From: Peterkaempfera griseoplana
GTDB taxonomy: Bacteria; Actinomycetota; Actinomycetes; Streptomycetales; Streptomycetaceae
Length of the DNA stretch: 48,021 nt
Direction of reading: 5' to 3'
NCBI RefSeq assembly: GCF_001418575.1
Contig: NZ_LIQR01000052.1
Coordinates: 1-48,021, forward strand
Positions 25,986-37,000 of the stretch are shown piece after piece. A program made the translations under genes and the position numbers. The notes under the pieces are model-generated. The model was not told the DNA's origin, did no database searches, and worked only from the letters and a program-made list of their open reading frames with translations. Position 1 is the first letter of the stretch, and each line of letters opens with the position of its first letter.

Positions 25986-27161
25986 GTGCGGCTGCTCCAC
26001 CCCGACGGCACGCCCGTCCACGTCGCCTACTGCACCAACGTCCACCCGGCCGAGGACCTCGACGGCGTCCTCATCCAGCTCGCCCGGTACGCCGAACCCG
26101 TCCGCGAGCGGCTCGGCGCACCCGTCCTCGGCCTGGGCCTGTGGCTCGCCCGCGACGCCGCGGCCGCCCTCGCCGCCGACCCCGGCGCGGTCGCCGGGCT
26201 CCGCACCGAGCTGGCCGCCCGCGGCCTGGAGGTGGTCACCCTCAACGGCTTCCCCTACCGCGGCTTCCACGCCCCCGTGGTCAAACACGCCGTCTACCGG
26301 CCCGACTGGACCTCCCACGACCGGCTGGACTACACCCTCGACCTCGCCCGGGTCCTGGCCGCGCTGCTGCCCGACGACGCCGCCCACGGCAGCATCTCCA
26401 CTGTGCCGCTGGGCTGGCGCGACCCCTGGGACCGGGAGCAGCAGGAGGCGGCCGCCCGCACCCTCGACGCGCTGGCCCGCGAGCTGGCCGAACTGGAGGC
26501 CCGGACCGGCCGTACGGTCCGGGTCGCCCTCGAACCCGAGCCCGGGTGCGTCGTCGAGACCACCGCCGAGGCGGCCCGGCACCTCGCCGCGGTCGACACC
26601 GACCGCATCGGCGTCTGCCTGGACGCCTGCCACCTCGCCACCGGCTTCGAGGACCCCGCCGCCGCCCTCGACCGGCTGGACGCCGCCGGGCTCGCCGTCG
26701 TCAAGACCCAGGCGTCCTGCGCCCTGCAGGCCGACGACCCCGCCGATCCCGCCACCCGGAAGGCACTGGCCGCCTTCGCCGAGCCGCGCTTCCTCCACCA
26801 GGTACGCGAGTACGGCGGCCCCGGGACGCGGCCGGCCGCCGTCGACGACCTGGACGCCGCCCTGGCCGGCGCACTGCCCGGCCGCGCCCCCTGGCGGATC
26901 CACTTCCACGTCCCCCTGCACGCCGACCCCGAACCGCCGCTGACCACCACCCGGACCCAGCTCGAGGCCACCCTCGCCGCCCTGCTCGGCGGGGACACCG
27001 CCCGCACCGCCCATGTGGAGGCCGAGACCTACACCTGGGGAGTGCTGCCGGCGGACCGCCGGCCCGACGGACCGGAGGCCCTCGCCGACGGCATCGCCGC
27101 CGAACTCGGCTGGATCCGCGACCACCTGCTCTCCCTCGGCCTGAAGGAGCCCGCCGTATGA
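25986..27161 (+). CDS. eboE: EboE-like TIM-barrel protein
   Basis: A 391-residue protein of the EboE metabolite-traffic family, a PF01261-like barrel. The opening VHVAYCTNVHPAEDLDGVL is characteristic, and VALEPEPGCVVETT and GVCLDACHLATGFEDP carry the expected metal-binding Glu, Asp and His. GTG start lies two bases after the previous stop. The stop overlaps the EboF-like start. In studied ebo operons it acts with the other Ebo proteins in export of a small molecule; the chemistry is not settled. Confidence 0.88.
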   Translation: MRLLHPDGTPVHVAYCTNVHPAEDLDGVLIQLARYAEPVRERLGAPVLGLGLWLARDAAAALAADPGAVAGLRTELAARGLEVVTLNGFPYRGFHAPVVKHAVYRPDWTSHDRLDYTLDLARVLAALLPDDAAHGSISTVPLGWRDPWDREQQEAAARTLDALARELAELEARTGRTVRVALEPEPGCVVETTAEAARHLAAVDTDRIGVCLDACHLATGFEDPAAALDRLDAAGLAVVKTQASCALQADDPADPATRKALAAFAEPRFLHQVREYGGPGTRPAAVDDLDAALAGALPGRAPWRIHFHVPLHADPEPPLTTTRTQLEATLAALLGGDTARTAHVEAETYTWGVLPADRRPDGPEALADGIAAELGWIRDHLLSLGLKEPAV

Positions 27162-28546
27162 GCGCCGCCCCGCTGCTGGTCCTCGACGTGGTCGGGATGA
27201 CCCCCCGGCTGCTCGCCCACATGCCGCGCCTGCGGGCGCTGGGGGAGCAGGGCTTCGCCTCCCGGCTGGACACTTCGTTCCCCGCCGTCACCTGCACCGT
27301 CCAGTCGACCTTCCTCACCGGGCAGCCCGCCGCCGGCCACGGCATCGTCGGCAACGGCTGGTACTTCCGCGAACTCGGCGAGGTGCTGCTGTGGCGGCAG
27401 CACAACCGGCTCGTCCGGGGCGACAAGCTGTGGGACGCCGCGCGGCGCGCCCAGCCCGGCTACCGGGTCGCCAACATCTGCTGGTGGTACGCCATGGGCG
27501 CCGACGTCGACCTCACCGTCACCCCGCGGCCGGTGTACTACTCCGACGGCCGCAAGGAGCCCGACTGCTACACCTGGCCGCCGGAGCTGCACGACGAGCT
27601 CACCGGCAAGTTCGGCACCTTCCCGCTGTTCCAGTACTGGGGGCCGACCGCCTCCATCGCCTCCTCCCGGTGGATCGCCGACGCCGCCCGGCACGTGGTC
27701 GCCACCCACGCCCCGGACCTCACCCTGGTCTACGTCCCCCACCTCGACTACGACCTGCAGCGCTTCGGCCCCGACCACCCGCGGGCCGCCGCCGCGGCCG
27801 CCCAGGTCGATCTGGCGCTCGGCCCGCTGCTGGACGAGGCCGCCGCCCGGGGCATCACCGTGGTCGCGCTCTCCGAGTACGGCATCACCAACGTCTCCCG
27901 CCCGGTCGACGTCAACCGGGCGCTGCGCCGCGCCGGACTGCTCGAGGTCCACACCCAGGACGGGATGGAGTACCTCGACCCGTGGACCTCGCGCGCGTTC
28001 GCCGTCGCCGACCACCAGGTCGCCCACGTCTACGTCCGCGACCCGGCCGACACCGACCGCGTCCGGCAGCTCCTGGCCGGCCTGGACGGGGTGGCCGAGG
28101 TACTCGACGAGGAGGGCAAGAAGGCCCACGGCATCGACCACCCCCGCGCCGGGGAGCTGGTCGCCGTCGCCGACCCGGACGCCTGGTTCACCTACTACTA
28201 CTGGCTCGACGACGACCGGGCCCCGGACTTCGCCCGACTGGTGGAGATCCACCGCAAGCCCGGCTACGATCCCGCCGAGCTGTTCATGGACCCCGACGAC
28301 CCCGGGGTGAAGCTGCGGGCCGCGGCCGCCCTCGCCCGGAAGAAGCTGGGCATGCGCTACCGGATGAGCGTCGTCCCGCTGGACCCGTCGCCGGTGCGCG
28401 GCAGCCACGGCCGGCTGCCGGACGACCCGGCGGACGGGCCCGTACTGCTCTGCTCCAGTCCCGAGCAGGCCCGCGACCACTACGACGCGACCGAGGTCAA
28501 GGACCTGCTGCTGCGCCTCGCCGGCCTCGCCCCCGACCCCCACTGA
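27158..28546 (+). CDS. eboF: Alkaline-phosphatase-superfamily phosphodiesterase, EboF-like
   Basis: A 462-residue member of the nucleotide pyrophosphatase/phosphodiesterase branch of the alkaline phosphatase superfamily. Seen: LDVVGMTPRLL (first metal Asp), FPAVTCTVQSTFLTGQP (nucleophile Thr), HLDYDLQRFGPDH (Asp and His) and DHQVAHVYV. There is no evident signal peptide, so it is probably cytoplasmic. ATG overlaps the EboE stop. It is the last gene of the overlapping Ebo-type run, and likely cleaves a phosphate or phosphodiester from the pathway intermediate. Confidence 0.88.
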   Translation: MSAAPLLVLDVVGMTPRLLAHMPRLRALGEQGFASRLDTSFPAVTCTVQSTFLTGQPAAGHGIVGNGWYFRELGEVLLWRQHNRLVRGDKLWDAARRAQPGYRVANICWWYAMGADVDLTVTPRPVYYSDGRKEPDCYTWPPELHDELTGKFGTFPLFQYWGPTASIASSRWIADAARHVVATHAPDLTLVYVPHLDYDLQRFGPDHPRAAAAAAQVDLALGPLLDEAAARGITVVALSEYGITNVSRPVDVNRALRRAGLLEVHTQDGMEYLDPWTSRAFAVADHQVAHVYVRDPADTDRVRQLLAGLDGVAEVLDEEGKKAHGIDHPRAGELVAVADPDAWFTYYYWLDDDRAPDFARLVEIHRKPGYDPAELFMDPDDPGVKLRAAAALARKKLGMRYRMSVVPLDPSPVRGSHGRLPDDPADGPVLLCSSPEQARDHYDATEVKDLLLRLAGLAPDPH

Positions 28547-28570
28547 CCGCGGTCCACCGACCGCAACCGC

Positions 28571-28595
28571 TGATCACCACCGAGTCCGTTGATCA
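28571..28595 (+). promoter_or_regulatory. Two TGATCA half-palindromes before the last isomerase gene
   Basis: TGATCAC occurs at 28571 and 28590, spaced 19 bases (about two helical turns), in the 67-base gap before 28614. A regulator site is possible but chance is not excluded. Confidence 0.2.
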
Positions 28596-28613
28596 CATCC
28601 GATGGAGGAAACC

Positions 28614-29621
28614 ATGCCGCGTCCGGTCACCCTGTTCACCGGCCAATGGGCCGACCTGCCCTTCGAGGAGGTCTGCCGGCTCGCCTCGCAGTGGGGGTAC
28701 GACGGGCTGGAGATCGCCTGCTGGGGGGACCACTTCGAGGTCGACAAGGCATTGAACGACGACGACTACGTCCCGCGCCGCCGCGCTCTGCTGGAGAAGT
28801 ACAACCTGCGCTGCTGGACGCTCTCCTGCCACCTCACCGGCCAGGCCGTCTGCGACCACCCCATCGACGAACGCCACCGGGGCATCCTCCCGGCCCGGAT
28901 CTGGGGCGACGGTGAGGCCGAGGGCGTGCGGCAGCGCGCCGCACAGGAGATCAAGGACACCGCGCGGGCCGCGGCCAAGTTCGGGGTGCAGACCGTGGTC
29001 GGCTTCACCGGCTCCTCGATCTGGCACACGGTGGCGATGTTCCCGCCGGTGCCGCCGGAGATGATCGAACGCGGATACCAGGACTTCGCCGACCGGTGGA
29101 ACCCGATCCTCGACGTCTTCGACGAGGTCGGGGTGCGCTTCGCCCACGAGGTCCACCCCTCGGAGATCGCCTACGACTACTGGTCGACGGTGCGGACCCT
29201 GGAGGCCATCGGCCACCGCGAGGCCTTCGGCCTCAACTTCGATCCCTCCCACTTCGTCTGGCAGGACCTCGACCCGGTCGGTTTCCTGTCGGACTTCCGG
29301 GACCGCATCTACCACGTCGACTGCAAGGAGTCCGTCAAGCAGCTCAACGGGCGCAACGGCCGGCTCGGCTCCCACCTGCCGTGGGGCGACCCGCGCCGCG
29401 GGTGGGACTTCGTCTCCACCGGTCACGGGGACGTCCCCTGGGAGGCGTGCTTCCGGATGCTGAACTCCATCGGCTACGACGGCCCCATCTCCGTGGAGTG
29501 GGAGGACGCCGGCATGGACCGGCTGCACGGTGCGCCGGACGCCCTGGCCTTCATCCGCCGGCTCACCGCGATCGAGCCCCCGGCCCAGTCCTTCGACGCG
29601 GCCTTCTCCTCCGGCGACTGA
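28614..29621 (+). CDS. Sugar phosphate isomerase/epimerase (TIM barrel)
   Basis: A 335-residue PF01261 protein. Family metal ligands are visible: Glu in [15 protein letters not shown], Asp and His in [10 protein letters not shown], His in YHVDCKE, and Glu in [12 protein letters not shown] chose ATG 28614 over 28602 because the GGAGGAA ribosome site lies between them. It follows the EboF-like gene by 67 bases and closes the locus before a hairpin. Close relatives act with Gfo/Idh/MocA enzymes on inosose or 3-keto sugars, which fits the dehydrogenase at 8875. Confidence 0.9.
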   Translation: MPRPVTLFTGQWADLPFEEVCRLASQWGYDGLEIACWGDHFEVDKALNDDDYVPRRRALLEKYNLRCWTLSCHLTGQAVCDHPIDERHRGILPARIWGDGEAEGVRQRAAQEIKDTARAAAKFGVQTVVGFTGSSIWHTVAMFPPVPPEMIERGYQDFADRWNPILDVFDEVGVRFAHEVHPSEIAYDYWSTVRTLEAIGHREAFGLNFDPSHFVWQDLDPVGFLSDFRDRIYHVDCKESVKQLNGRNGRLGSHLPWGDPRRGWDFVSTGHGDVPWEACFRMLNSIGYDGPISVEWEDAGMDRLHGAPDALAFIRRLTAIEPPAQSFDAAFSSGD

Positions 29622-29644
29622 CCGGATACCGCCGTGCCCGGCCT

Positions 29645-29677
29645 CCCCGCCCCGGCCTCCCCGACAACGGGGCGGGG
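29645..29677 (+). terminator. Hairpin closing the ROK/ABC/Ebo locus
   Basis: CCCCGCCCC (29645-29653) pairs with GGGGCGGGG (29669-29677) around 15 bases; a nested CCCCG-ACAA-CGGGG is an alternative. It lies 24 bases after the stop. Confidence 0.55.
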
Positions 29678-29825
29678 ACAGCCGTGTCCTGCTCGCGGAC
29701 GGTGTGGATCACCGCATGGGCGACGGTGACGGTGCGCTGACCGCATCGGTGCCTGTGGCGAGGAGATGGACGTGCCGGATACCGTGTGGCGTCCTGTGCC
29801 CGTGGTGCTTGAGCTGGAGTCAGTC

Positions 29826-30182
29826 ATGGCGTATGCCCGGAGCGACGTTGTACCCGCTGTGCCGAAGGGCCGTCGGAGGATATGGCCTCGGGTTCTGATG
29901 GCGCTGGTGCCGGTGCTGAGTTTGGGATTGCTGTGCGCGGTTCCCTCCGTGGTGATGGCGATACGGCACCGTTCGCGTGCGAATGGAATCGCGTGCGGCT
30001 TCTTTGCCGCGGTGACGGTCGCCTGGGTGGTTGACCTGGGGTTGACGCCCGAGTCTGCGCACGGGCTGGAGTTCGTCGGTGACACGTTGCTGGAACTGGT
30101 GAGTATGGCGGGTGCCGCGGTGCACTGTCTGCTGGCGTGGCCCGGGTCGAGGCCCGGTCCTGAAACAGGGCCGGTGTCGTAG
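29826..30182 (+). CDS. Small membrane protein of unknown function
   Basis: A 118-residue protein with two or three membrane segments (VLMALVPVLSLGLLCAVPSV; ACGFFAAVTVAWVVDLGL; LLELVSMAGAAVHCLL) and a basic N terminus. I start it at ATG 29826, with CTGGAG six bases upstream; the frame also opens at 29766 but the site there is too close. It precedes the BMP-like and RHS genes in the same direction. No family recognised. Confidence 0.65.
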   Translation: MAYARSDVVPAVPKGRRRIWPRVLMALVPVLSLGLLCAVPSVVMAIRHRSRANGIACGFFAAVTVAWVVDLGLTPESAHGLEFVGDTLLELVSMAGAAVHCLLAWPGSRPGPETGPVS

Positions 30183-30299
30183 CACCTCAGGCGAAGCGGG
30201 GCGGTCCCCATTCCACCTGGTGATCAGGGGAGTGGGGCCGTTGTCTATGCTCGCCAGTCCGTGGGCCGGGTGCGGCCCCGGTGGTGCAGGAGGCTGACG

Positions 30300-30848
30300 A
30301 TGTTCTCGTTCCCACAGCTGCCCGGGTCGAGTCGGAAGGCGTGGACGGCCGGGATCGCAGGACTGTGCGGTGCGGCGCTGGTGGCCGGAACCGTGGTGTG
30401 GCTGTGGCCGTCGTCGGAGGCCGGTGCGCCGGCGCCCACGGCCCGGACGTACCGGGATGTGGATGTGTGCCTGCTGACGGACGCCCGGGGTGTTGTACCG
30501 GGCTCACCGGGTGCGTCGGTGTGGGCGGGGATGCGCGACGCGTCGGACAGGGTCAGGGCCAGGGTGAGCTTTCTGCAGGCTCTTGGACCCGACACCGAGG
30601 AGAACGCGGTCCCGTATCTGAACAGCTTGGTGCAGGAGCACTGCGCGGTGATCGTGGCTGTCGGGGCGTCAGAGGACCAGGCCGTGCGAGCGGTGGCGGG
30701 TGATCAGCCCGCGACCCGCTTTGTCGTGGTGGGTGATGGTACGTCCGATCGCAATGTCTCCATGGTCAGGCCCGGTGAAGATGCGCGAGTGCGCTCAGAG
30801 GTGGGGCGAATTGTGGGCAATCTGGTGAACTCAGTGTCAGGTTCATAA
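30300..30848 (+). CDS. Membrane-anchored BMP-like (type-1 periplasmic binding fold) short protein
   Basis: A 182-residue protein: one N-terminal membrane segment (about 14-33) and an extracellular part resembling one lobe of BMP-family binding proteins (YRDVDVCLLTDARGVVPGS; CAVIVAVGASEDQAVRAVA; RFVVVGDG). It is roughly half the size of a normal BMP protein, so it either binds a ligand with one lobe or acts otherwise. ATG 30300 has a strong AGGAGG upstream. It precedes the RHS toxin gene by 169 bases; short BMP-like proteins next to large secreted proteins suggest a sensing or export accessory, which is speculation. Confidence 0.75.
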   Translation: MFSFPQLPGSSRKAWTAGIAGLCGAALVAGTVVWLWPSSEAGAPAPTARTYRDVDVCLLTDARGVVPGSPGASVWAGMRDASDRVRARVSFLQALGPDTEENAVPYLNSLVQEHCAVIVAVGASEDQAVRAVAGDQPATRFVVVGDGTSDRNVSMVRPGEDARVRSEVGRIVGNLVNSVSGS

Positions 30849-31017
30849 GGGCGGACGTTCTTGTCGCGCCCGAGCCGCCATCCGGGTGAACCGGGGCGAA
30901 CTGTTCAGCCAGGGCAAAGATCTCCAAAAATGATCACTGGCCTTCTGGTCAATTGGTGAGGGCACTCGGGAGTATCGGCGCGTTTGCGTCTGTCATGCTT
31001 CCGTAAAGGGCTCCCCC

Positions 31018-34000
31018 ATGTCTTCACGTCGAGCTCGTCGCACTGTTGCGCCGTCGCGCCTGTTCCCCCGCCGTTGGGTGGCGCGAGCGGTTGCGCTCGC
31101 GGTCGGGTTCCTCCTGGCATTCATGCCCACCGCGGAGGAGGCCATGGCGCAGGGGGCGACGCTGCCGCCACTCAGCCTGCCGTCGATGTCGGGGCTCCTG
31201 GCGTGGCTGCACTCCTCGCCGCTGCACCTCCCGCGCCAGACGGGCGGGTCGGCGAGCGGTCTGGCGCACACGGCGTCTACGGCGTCGACCCGGGCCGAGG
31301 GAGGGCGCGGTCGTAAGCCGGGCAAGGGCAAGGGGCAGCTGCCGGCGTACAAGCGCCACGTCCGGAGCGGCGGAACCTTCACAACGGGCCCGGCGGTCGT
31401 GCGCGGACACGACGGCTTCAAGGCGTCCACCAGCAAGCGGGTCGCCAGCCAGTCGTCGGCGACCGAGGACGTGTTCCGCAACGCCGACGGGACGACGACC
31501 AGGCGTCTGTACACCAGCCGCCACAACTTCCGCGCCGCTGACGGATCGTGGATGCCGATTGATACCTCGATGGTGAAGGCGCCGAGCGGACGGCTGACGG
31601 AACGGGCGAACGACCTGGCAGTGGACTTCGCCGCCAGGGCCGGGGACGCGGCGCTGGCCTCGATCGGGCTGGATGCCTCGCACCAGCTGTCGTACTCCCT
31701 CGACGGAGCAGCCGATGTCCCCGCAACGGTGGACGCGGACGGCACCGTGACCTACGCCGGGGCACTGCCGGGGACGGACCTGGAGCTGGTGCCGCTCGCG
31801 GACGGCGTCAAGGAGAAGCTGCTCCTCAACTCGGCCGACGCTCCGACCTCGTGGTCGTTCACCCTGAAGGGCAAGGGCCTGACTCCCCGGCTCGCCGGCG
31901 ACGGCTCGGTGGAGTTCACCGACGCCCGCGGAAAGGTGACCGAGCGGATCCCGCATGCGTTCATGCAGGACGCCAGTGTGGACCCGAAGTCGGGCGAGCA
32001 CGCCACCTCGCACGCGGTCCAGTACTCGCTGGCCAGGAAGAACGGCCACTGGGTGCTGACCATGAAGGCGGGTGCCTCCTGGGTCGCGGACTCCAGGCGG
32101 GTATGGCCGATCACGGTCGACCCGACGGTCACCGACGGGGCGGACACCTATGCCGAGACGGGCAACTCCGGTGACCACTCGACGGAGGACGTGCTGAAGG
32201 TCGGCTCCTACAACTCGGGGACCAACAGCGCGAACTCCTTCCTGCACTTCACCAACCTGGACAGCACGATCAGCGGCCAGAACGTGACGGCTGCGAGTCT
32301 GCATGTCTTCGACATCTGGGCGTCGACGTGTACGGCGGAGCCGTTCTATGTGTCTCCGGTCAGCGCCGCGTGGACGGCCTCGGCGGTGACGTCGTACCCC
32401 GGCCCGGCATGGGATGACGTGCTGCTCGGTTCGGTGACGACGAGTCCGGGTGCCGCCTGCACCAACAGCGGTGGGTCGCGGACCACCGGTGTGTGGATGA
32501 CGGTGCCACTGGACGACTCGTGGTTCGACGGAGTCTCGCTGGGCACCAAGAACAACTACGGCCTGTCGCTGTACTCCACGACCACCGATGCCCTGCACTG
32601 GAAGCAGTTCGACTCCTACAACGTCGCCAGCACCAGCTACCGGCCGTACCTGGACCTGACCTACGTCGCGAACACGCCGCCGCAGATCGACACCCAGAAC
32701 CCGCCGGACAACTACAACACCTCGACCCTGAAGCCGGAGCTGATTGCCTACGGTTCGGACGCGGACGGCTTCCCGGGCACCGCGCTGAAGTACCAGTTCC
32801 AGGTGCTGAACGCGACCACAAGCGCGGTGGTGTCCGACTCGGGGCTGATCTCCAAGGGTGACTGGCAGGTACCGTCGGGCAAGCTGACGTGGGCGAACAC
32901 CTATGTGTGGCAGGTGCGTGCCTATGACGGCAAGGCCTACAGCCCATGGGAGCAGAGTTCGCTGGCCACGACGGTGCCGCAGCCGCCGGTGACCTCCAAC
33001 CTGTCGCAGAACACCGACGGCCATGACTTCGACCCGAGTGTCGGCAACTACACCACCTCGGACACCGACGCCGATGTGCAGACGGTCGGCCCTTCCCTGA
33101 GCATCGACCGGGAGTACAACAGCCTGGACCCGCGCACGGACGGCGCCTTCGGCGCAGGCTGGTCGACGGTGGCGGACATGGAGGCCGCTGAGGTCAAGGA
33201 CTCCACCGGCGCCGTCACCAGCGTCAACATCACCTACCCCGACGGCTCCCAGGTCGGTTTCGGCCGCAACGCGGACGGCAGCTTCGCCCCGCCGCCGGGC
33301 CGCTTTGCCACGCTGACCGCGACAACGAGCCCGGCCGGCTACAAACTGGTCGACAAGGACGACACCGCCTACCTGTTCCAGCAGCCGATCACCGGCCGGA
33401 CGGGCGCTTACGCCGTCTCCGGCATCACCGACTACGCGGGCCGCGCGGAGACCTTCACCTACACCGGCGGCCAGCTCACAAAGATCGTCTCGGCGGTTTC
33501 GGGCCGGACGCTCGCCTTGACCTGGTCCACCCCGTCCGGGGCGACTGCGCCGCACGTGGCGACGGTGGCCACCGACCCGGCCACGACGGGCGACTCCAGC
33601 ACGGTCGAGACGTGGCAGTACGCCTACACCGGCGACAGCCTGACCAAGGTGTGTCCGCCGGCGGACGCGACGCACTGCACCACCTACGTCTACCAGGCAG
33701 GTTCGCACTACCGCACCACGGTCCTGGACGCCGATCCGCTCGCCTACTGGCGTCTCGGTGAGGCCTCCGGCACCGCGGCGGGCGACGCGGTGGACGTGAA
33801 CGAGGGCAAGCTGAACGGCACGTACCACAACGTGACGCTGGGCTCCGCCGGCCCGCTGGCCGGAAGCAAGGCGGCGACCTTCAACGGCACCAGTTCCTAT
33901 GTGTCGATACCCAGCTCGGCGGGCGCGACCCCGTCCTATGTGACGGCCTCACTGTGGTTCAAGACCACCCAGGCCGGCGGGGTGCTGTTCTACTACGGCG

Positions 34001-37000
34001 ACAAGCCGCTGACCGACTCCGACCCGGTCGCCCACACCAAGTACAACACCCCCGCGCTCTACATCGGCAGCAACGGCAAGCTGCACGGCTGCTTCGCCAT
34101 GGCGGGCGGCTGCTACACACCCATCCAGTCCTCCGGCACGGTCACCAACGGAGCCTGGCACCAGGCGGTGCTCACCGGCGCCGGTAACACCCAGAGCATG
34201 TACCTGGACGGCGCGCTGGTCGGCAGCATGTCCGGGGAGATCCTGGACTGGAACCAGCCGTACGTCACCTTCGGCGCGGGTGTGGACACCCATGGCTGGC
34301 CGGACATGCCCGCGGACACACTCGGGCACTTCAACGGGCAGATAGCCGAGGCGTCGCTGTTCACACAGCCGCTCCCCCTGTCGGTGATCAACCAGCAGTA
34401 CAAGGCCGCCACCACGGGTGCCCAGCTGCTGAAGACCATCACGCTGCCCTCGGGCAAGACCGAGAACAGCGTCACTTACAACGCGGTCGACGACACCATC
34501 TCCCAGGAGACCGACAACAACGGCGGGGTGTGGAAGCTCCAGCCGCCCACGGTCACGGGCTCCTCGCAGGTCTACCACTCCGCCGTGATGGGTGCGGGAC
34601 CGGCGGGATACTGGCGGCTGGCGGACACGGCAGCGGCGCAGGCCGTCAACGAGGTTCACACCGGATACGGGACCTACAACAACGTCACCCTTGGCGCGGC
34701 GGGCCCGTTCGGTGCGGGCGACGCGACCGCAGCAACCTTCAACGGCACCTCCAGCTATGTCGAGGTTCCCTCCTCGCTGATGCACGCGACTGCGGACCGC
34801 ACAGTGGAGTTGTGGTTCAAGACGGCATCGCCCGGTGTGCTGATAGGCGACCAGGGAAGCCCGATCGCCGGCACCACCACCTCGAGCGGCGGCTGGACCC
34901 CGGTGCTGTACGTCGGTTCGGACGGCAAGCTGCACGGCCACTTCTACAGCGTCTCCGGCTCGGGCTCCACAGCCTTCAGCTCCACCGCAGCGGTCAACAA
35001 CAACGTCTGGCACCATGCGGTGCTCTCCGTCACGGGCACCACCCAGACCATGTACGTCGACGGCGTCCAGCAGGCCGCCTTCACCGGCGCGCCCAATGAC
35101 CAGAGCAATGTGCACACCTATATCGGAGCCGGTTTCGCCAAGGGCTGGTACGACACACCGGGCGACGTCAGCTGGTTCAACGGTTCCATCGCCGAGGCGG
35201 CCTTCTTCCACCAGGGCCTGACCGCCGCCCAGGTCGCTCAGCAGTGGACGGCGTACAAGTCCTCCTCCGGCATCGCCCCCGTGCGCACGGTCAAGCTGCA
35301 GGTGCCGACCCAGGACGGGTCCACCAAGTACGTCACCTACGGCTATGACGTGCAGAACGGCGACCGCGTGCTGTCGTCGACGGATGCGCTGGGCAACCGC
35401 ACCACCTACGGCTACGACACCTCCGGGTTCCTTTACACGGTCACCGACCCGGACGGGAACACCACCACGACCGGCCATGACGTGCGCGGCAACGTGGTGT
35501 CCAAGACCACCTGCCAGAACCAGGCCGCCAACGCGTGTTCCACCGAGTACTACACCTACTACCCGGACGACACGACCGCGCAGCCCACACCCGACCCGCG
35601 CAACGACCTGCTGCTCACCGAGCGCGACGGCCGGTCCTCGGGGCCGACCGACAACCATTACCTGACCACGTACAGCTATGACGCCTACGGCAACCAGACC
35701 GGCGTCACGACACCGCCGGTGCCTGGCTTCCCCAACGGGCGTACCACCAGCACCACCTACACGACGGCCACCACTCCGGCGGCGGACAGCGGCTATGCGC
35801 CGGCCTATCTGCTGGCCTCCACCGTCACCCCTGGTGGCGCGCGGCAGACCTACACGTACAACCACAACGGAGACCTGGCACAGCAGGTCGACCCCAGCGG
35901 CGGCACGGCGAAACTCACCTACGACAACATCGGCCGCCTGCTGACCAGGACCGCGATCAGCGACAGCTACCCCGCAGGGCTGGTCACCTCGTACACGTAC
36001 GACAAGGACGACCAGGTCACCAGTGAGACGGACCCGCCGGTCACCGACCGGATCACGGGTGCGGTCCACACCCAGCAGACGGTGACCGCCCGCGACGTCG
36101 ACGGCAACCCGACCTCCGAGACGATCTCCGACCTCACCGGCGGGGACGGCAAGCGCCGCACGGAGTGGACGTACGACACGGCCAACCGCGTCGCAACCGA
36201 GTCCCAGGTGGCGGCGTTCAATGCCGACGGCTCGGACAAGACGCTGCAGACCACCACCTACGGCTACGACGTGTACGGGAACACGGTCAAGGAGGTCGAT
36301 CCCGCCGGAGGCGAGACCGACTACACCTTCGACGCCGACAGCCGGCAGCTGACGACCACCCAGCCGGGCTTCACCGGCGACCCGGACAATCCGTCCGCGG
36401 CCAGGACGCTGACCCTGGACTCCCGGTCGTACGACCCTGCCGGACGTGTGGCCTCGGTCACGGACTCGATGGGCTGGACGACGTCCTCCACCTACACGGA
36501 CAACGGCCTGCTGGCCACGGTCACGCGCACGGACGCGGTCACGGATCCGCAGCACCCGAAGTCCTTCGTGCAGCAGGTGAACACCTACGACGCTGCCGGC
36601 AACATGGTGCAGCAGGTCACCAACGACGGCGCGACCACGACCGACTTCACCGTGGACGCGGCGTCGAGGACCACCTCCACCACCCTGGACCCGGCAGGGC
36701 TCGCACGGACCACCACGGTGTCGTACGACCCCGACGACCACGTGGTGACCAGCACCCGGACGGGCGCCTCCGGTGCGCCGGAGACCACCACGAGCACCTA
36801 TGACGCCCTGGGCAACCCGACCTCCAGCACCGTCCACGACACCACCACCGCCCCGGTCGGCCGCTGGAAGCTCAACGAGACCTCCGGCACCACCGCGGCG
36901 GACTCCTCCGGGTCCACCCGCACCGGCGCCCTGCAGGGCGGTGCCACCTGGTCCACGGAGAACGGCGGCAGCGCCGTGTTCAACGGGACCGACGCGGCGG

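Noticed and set aside
29622-29825. Small genes in the gap before the membrane protein at 29826
   Set aside because: Only short frames without ribosome sites; the gap holds a terminator hairpin.
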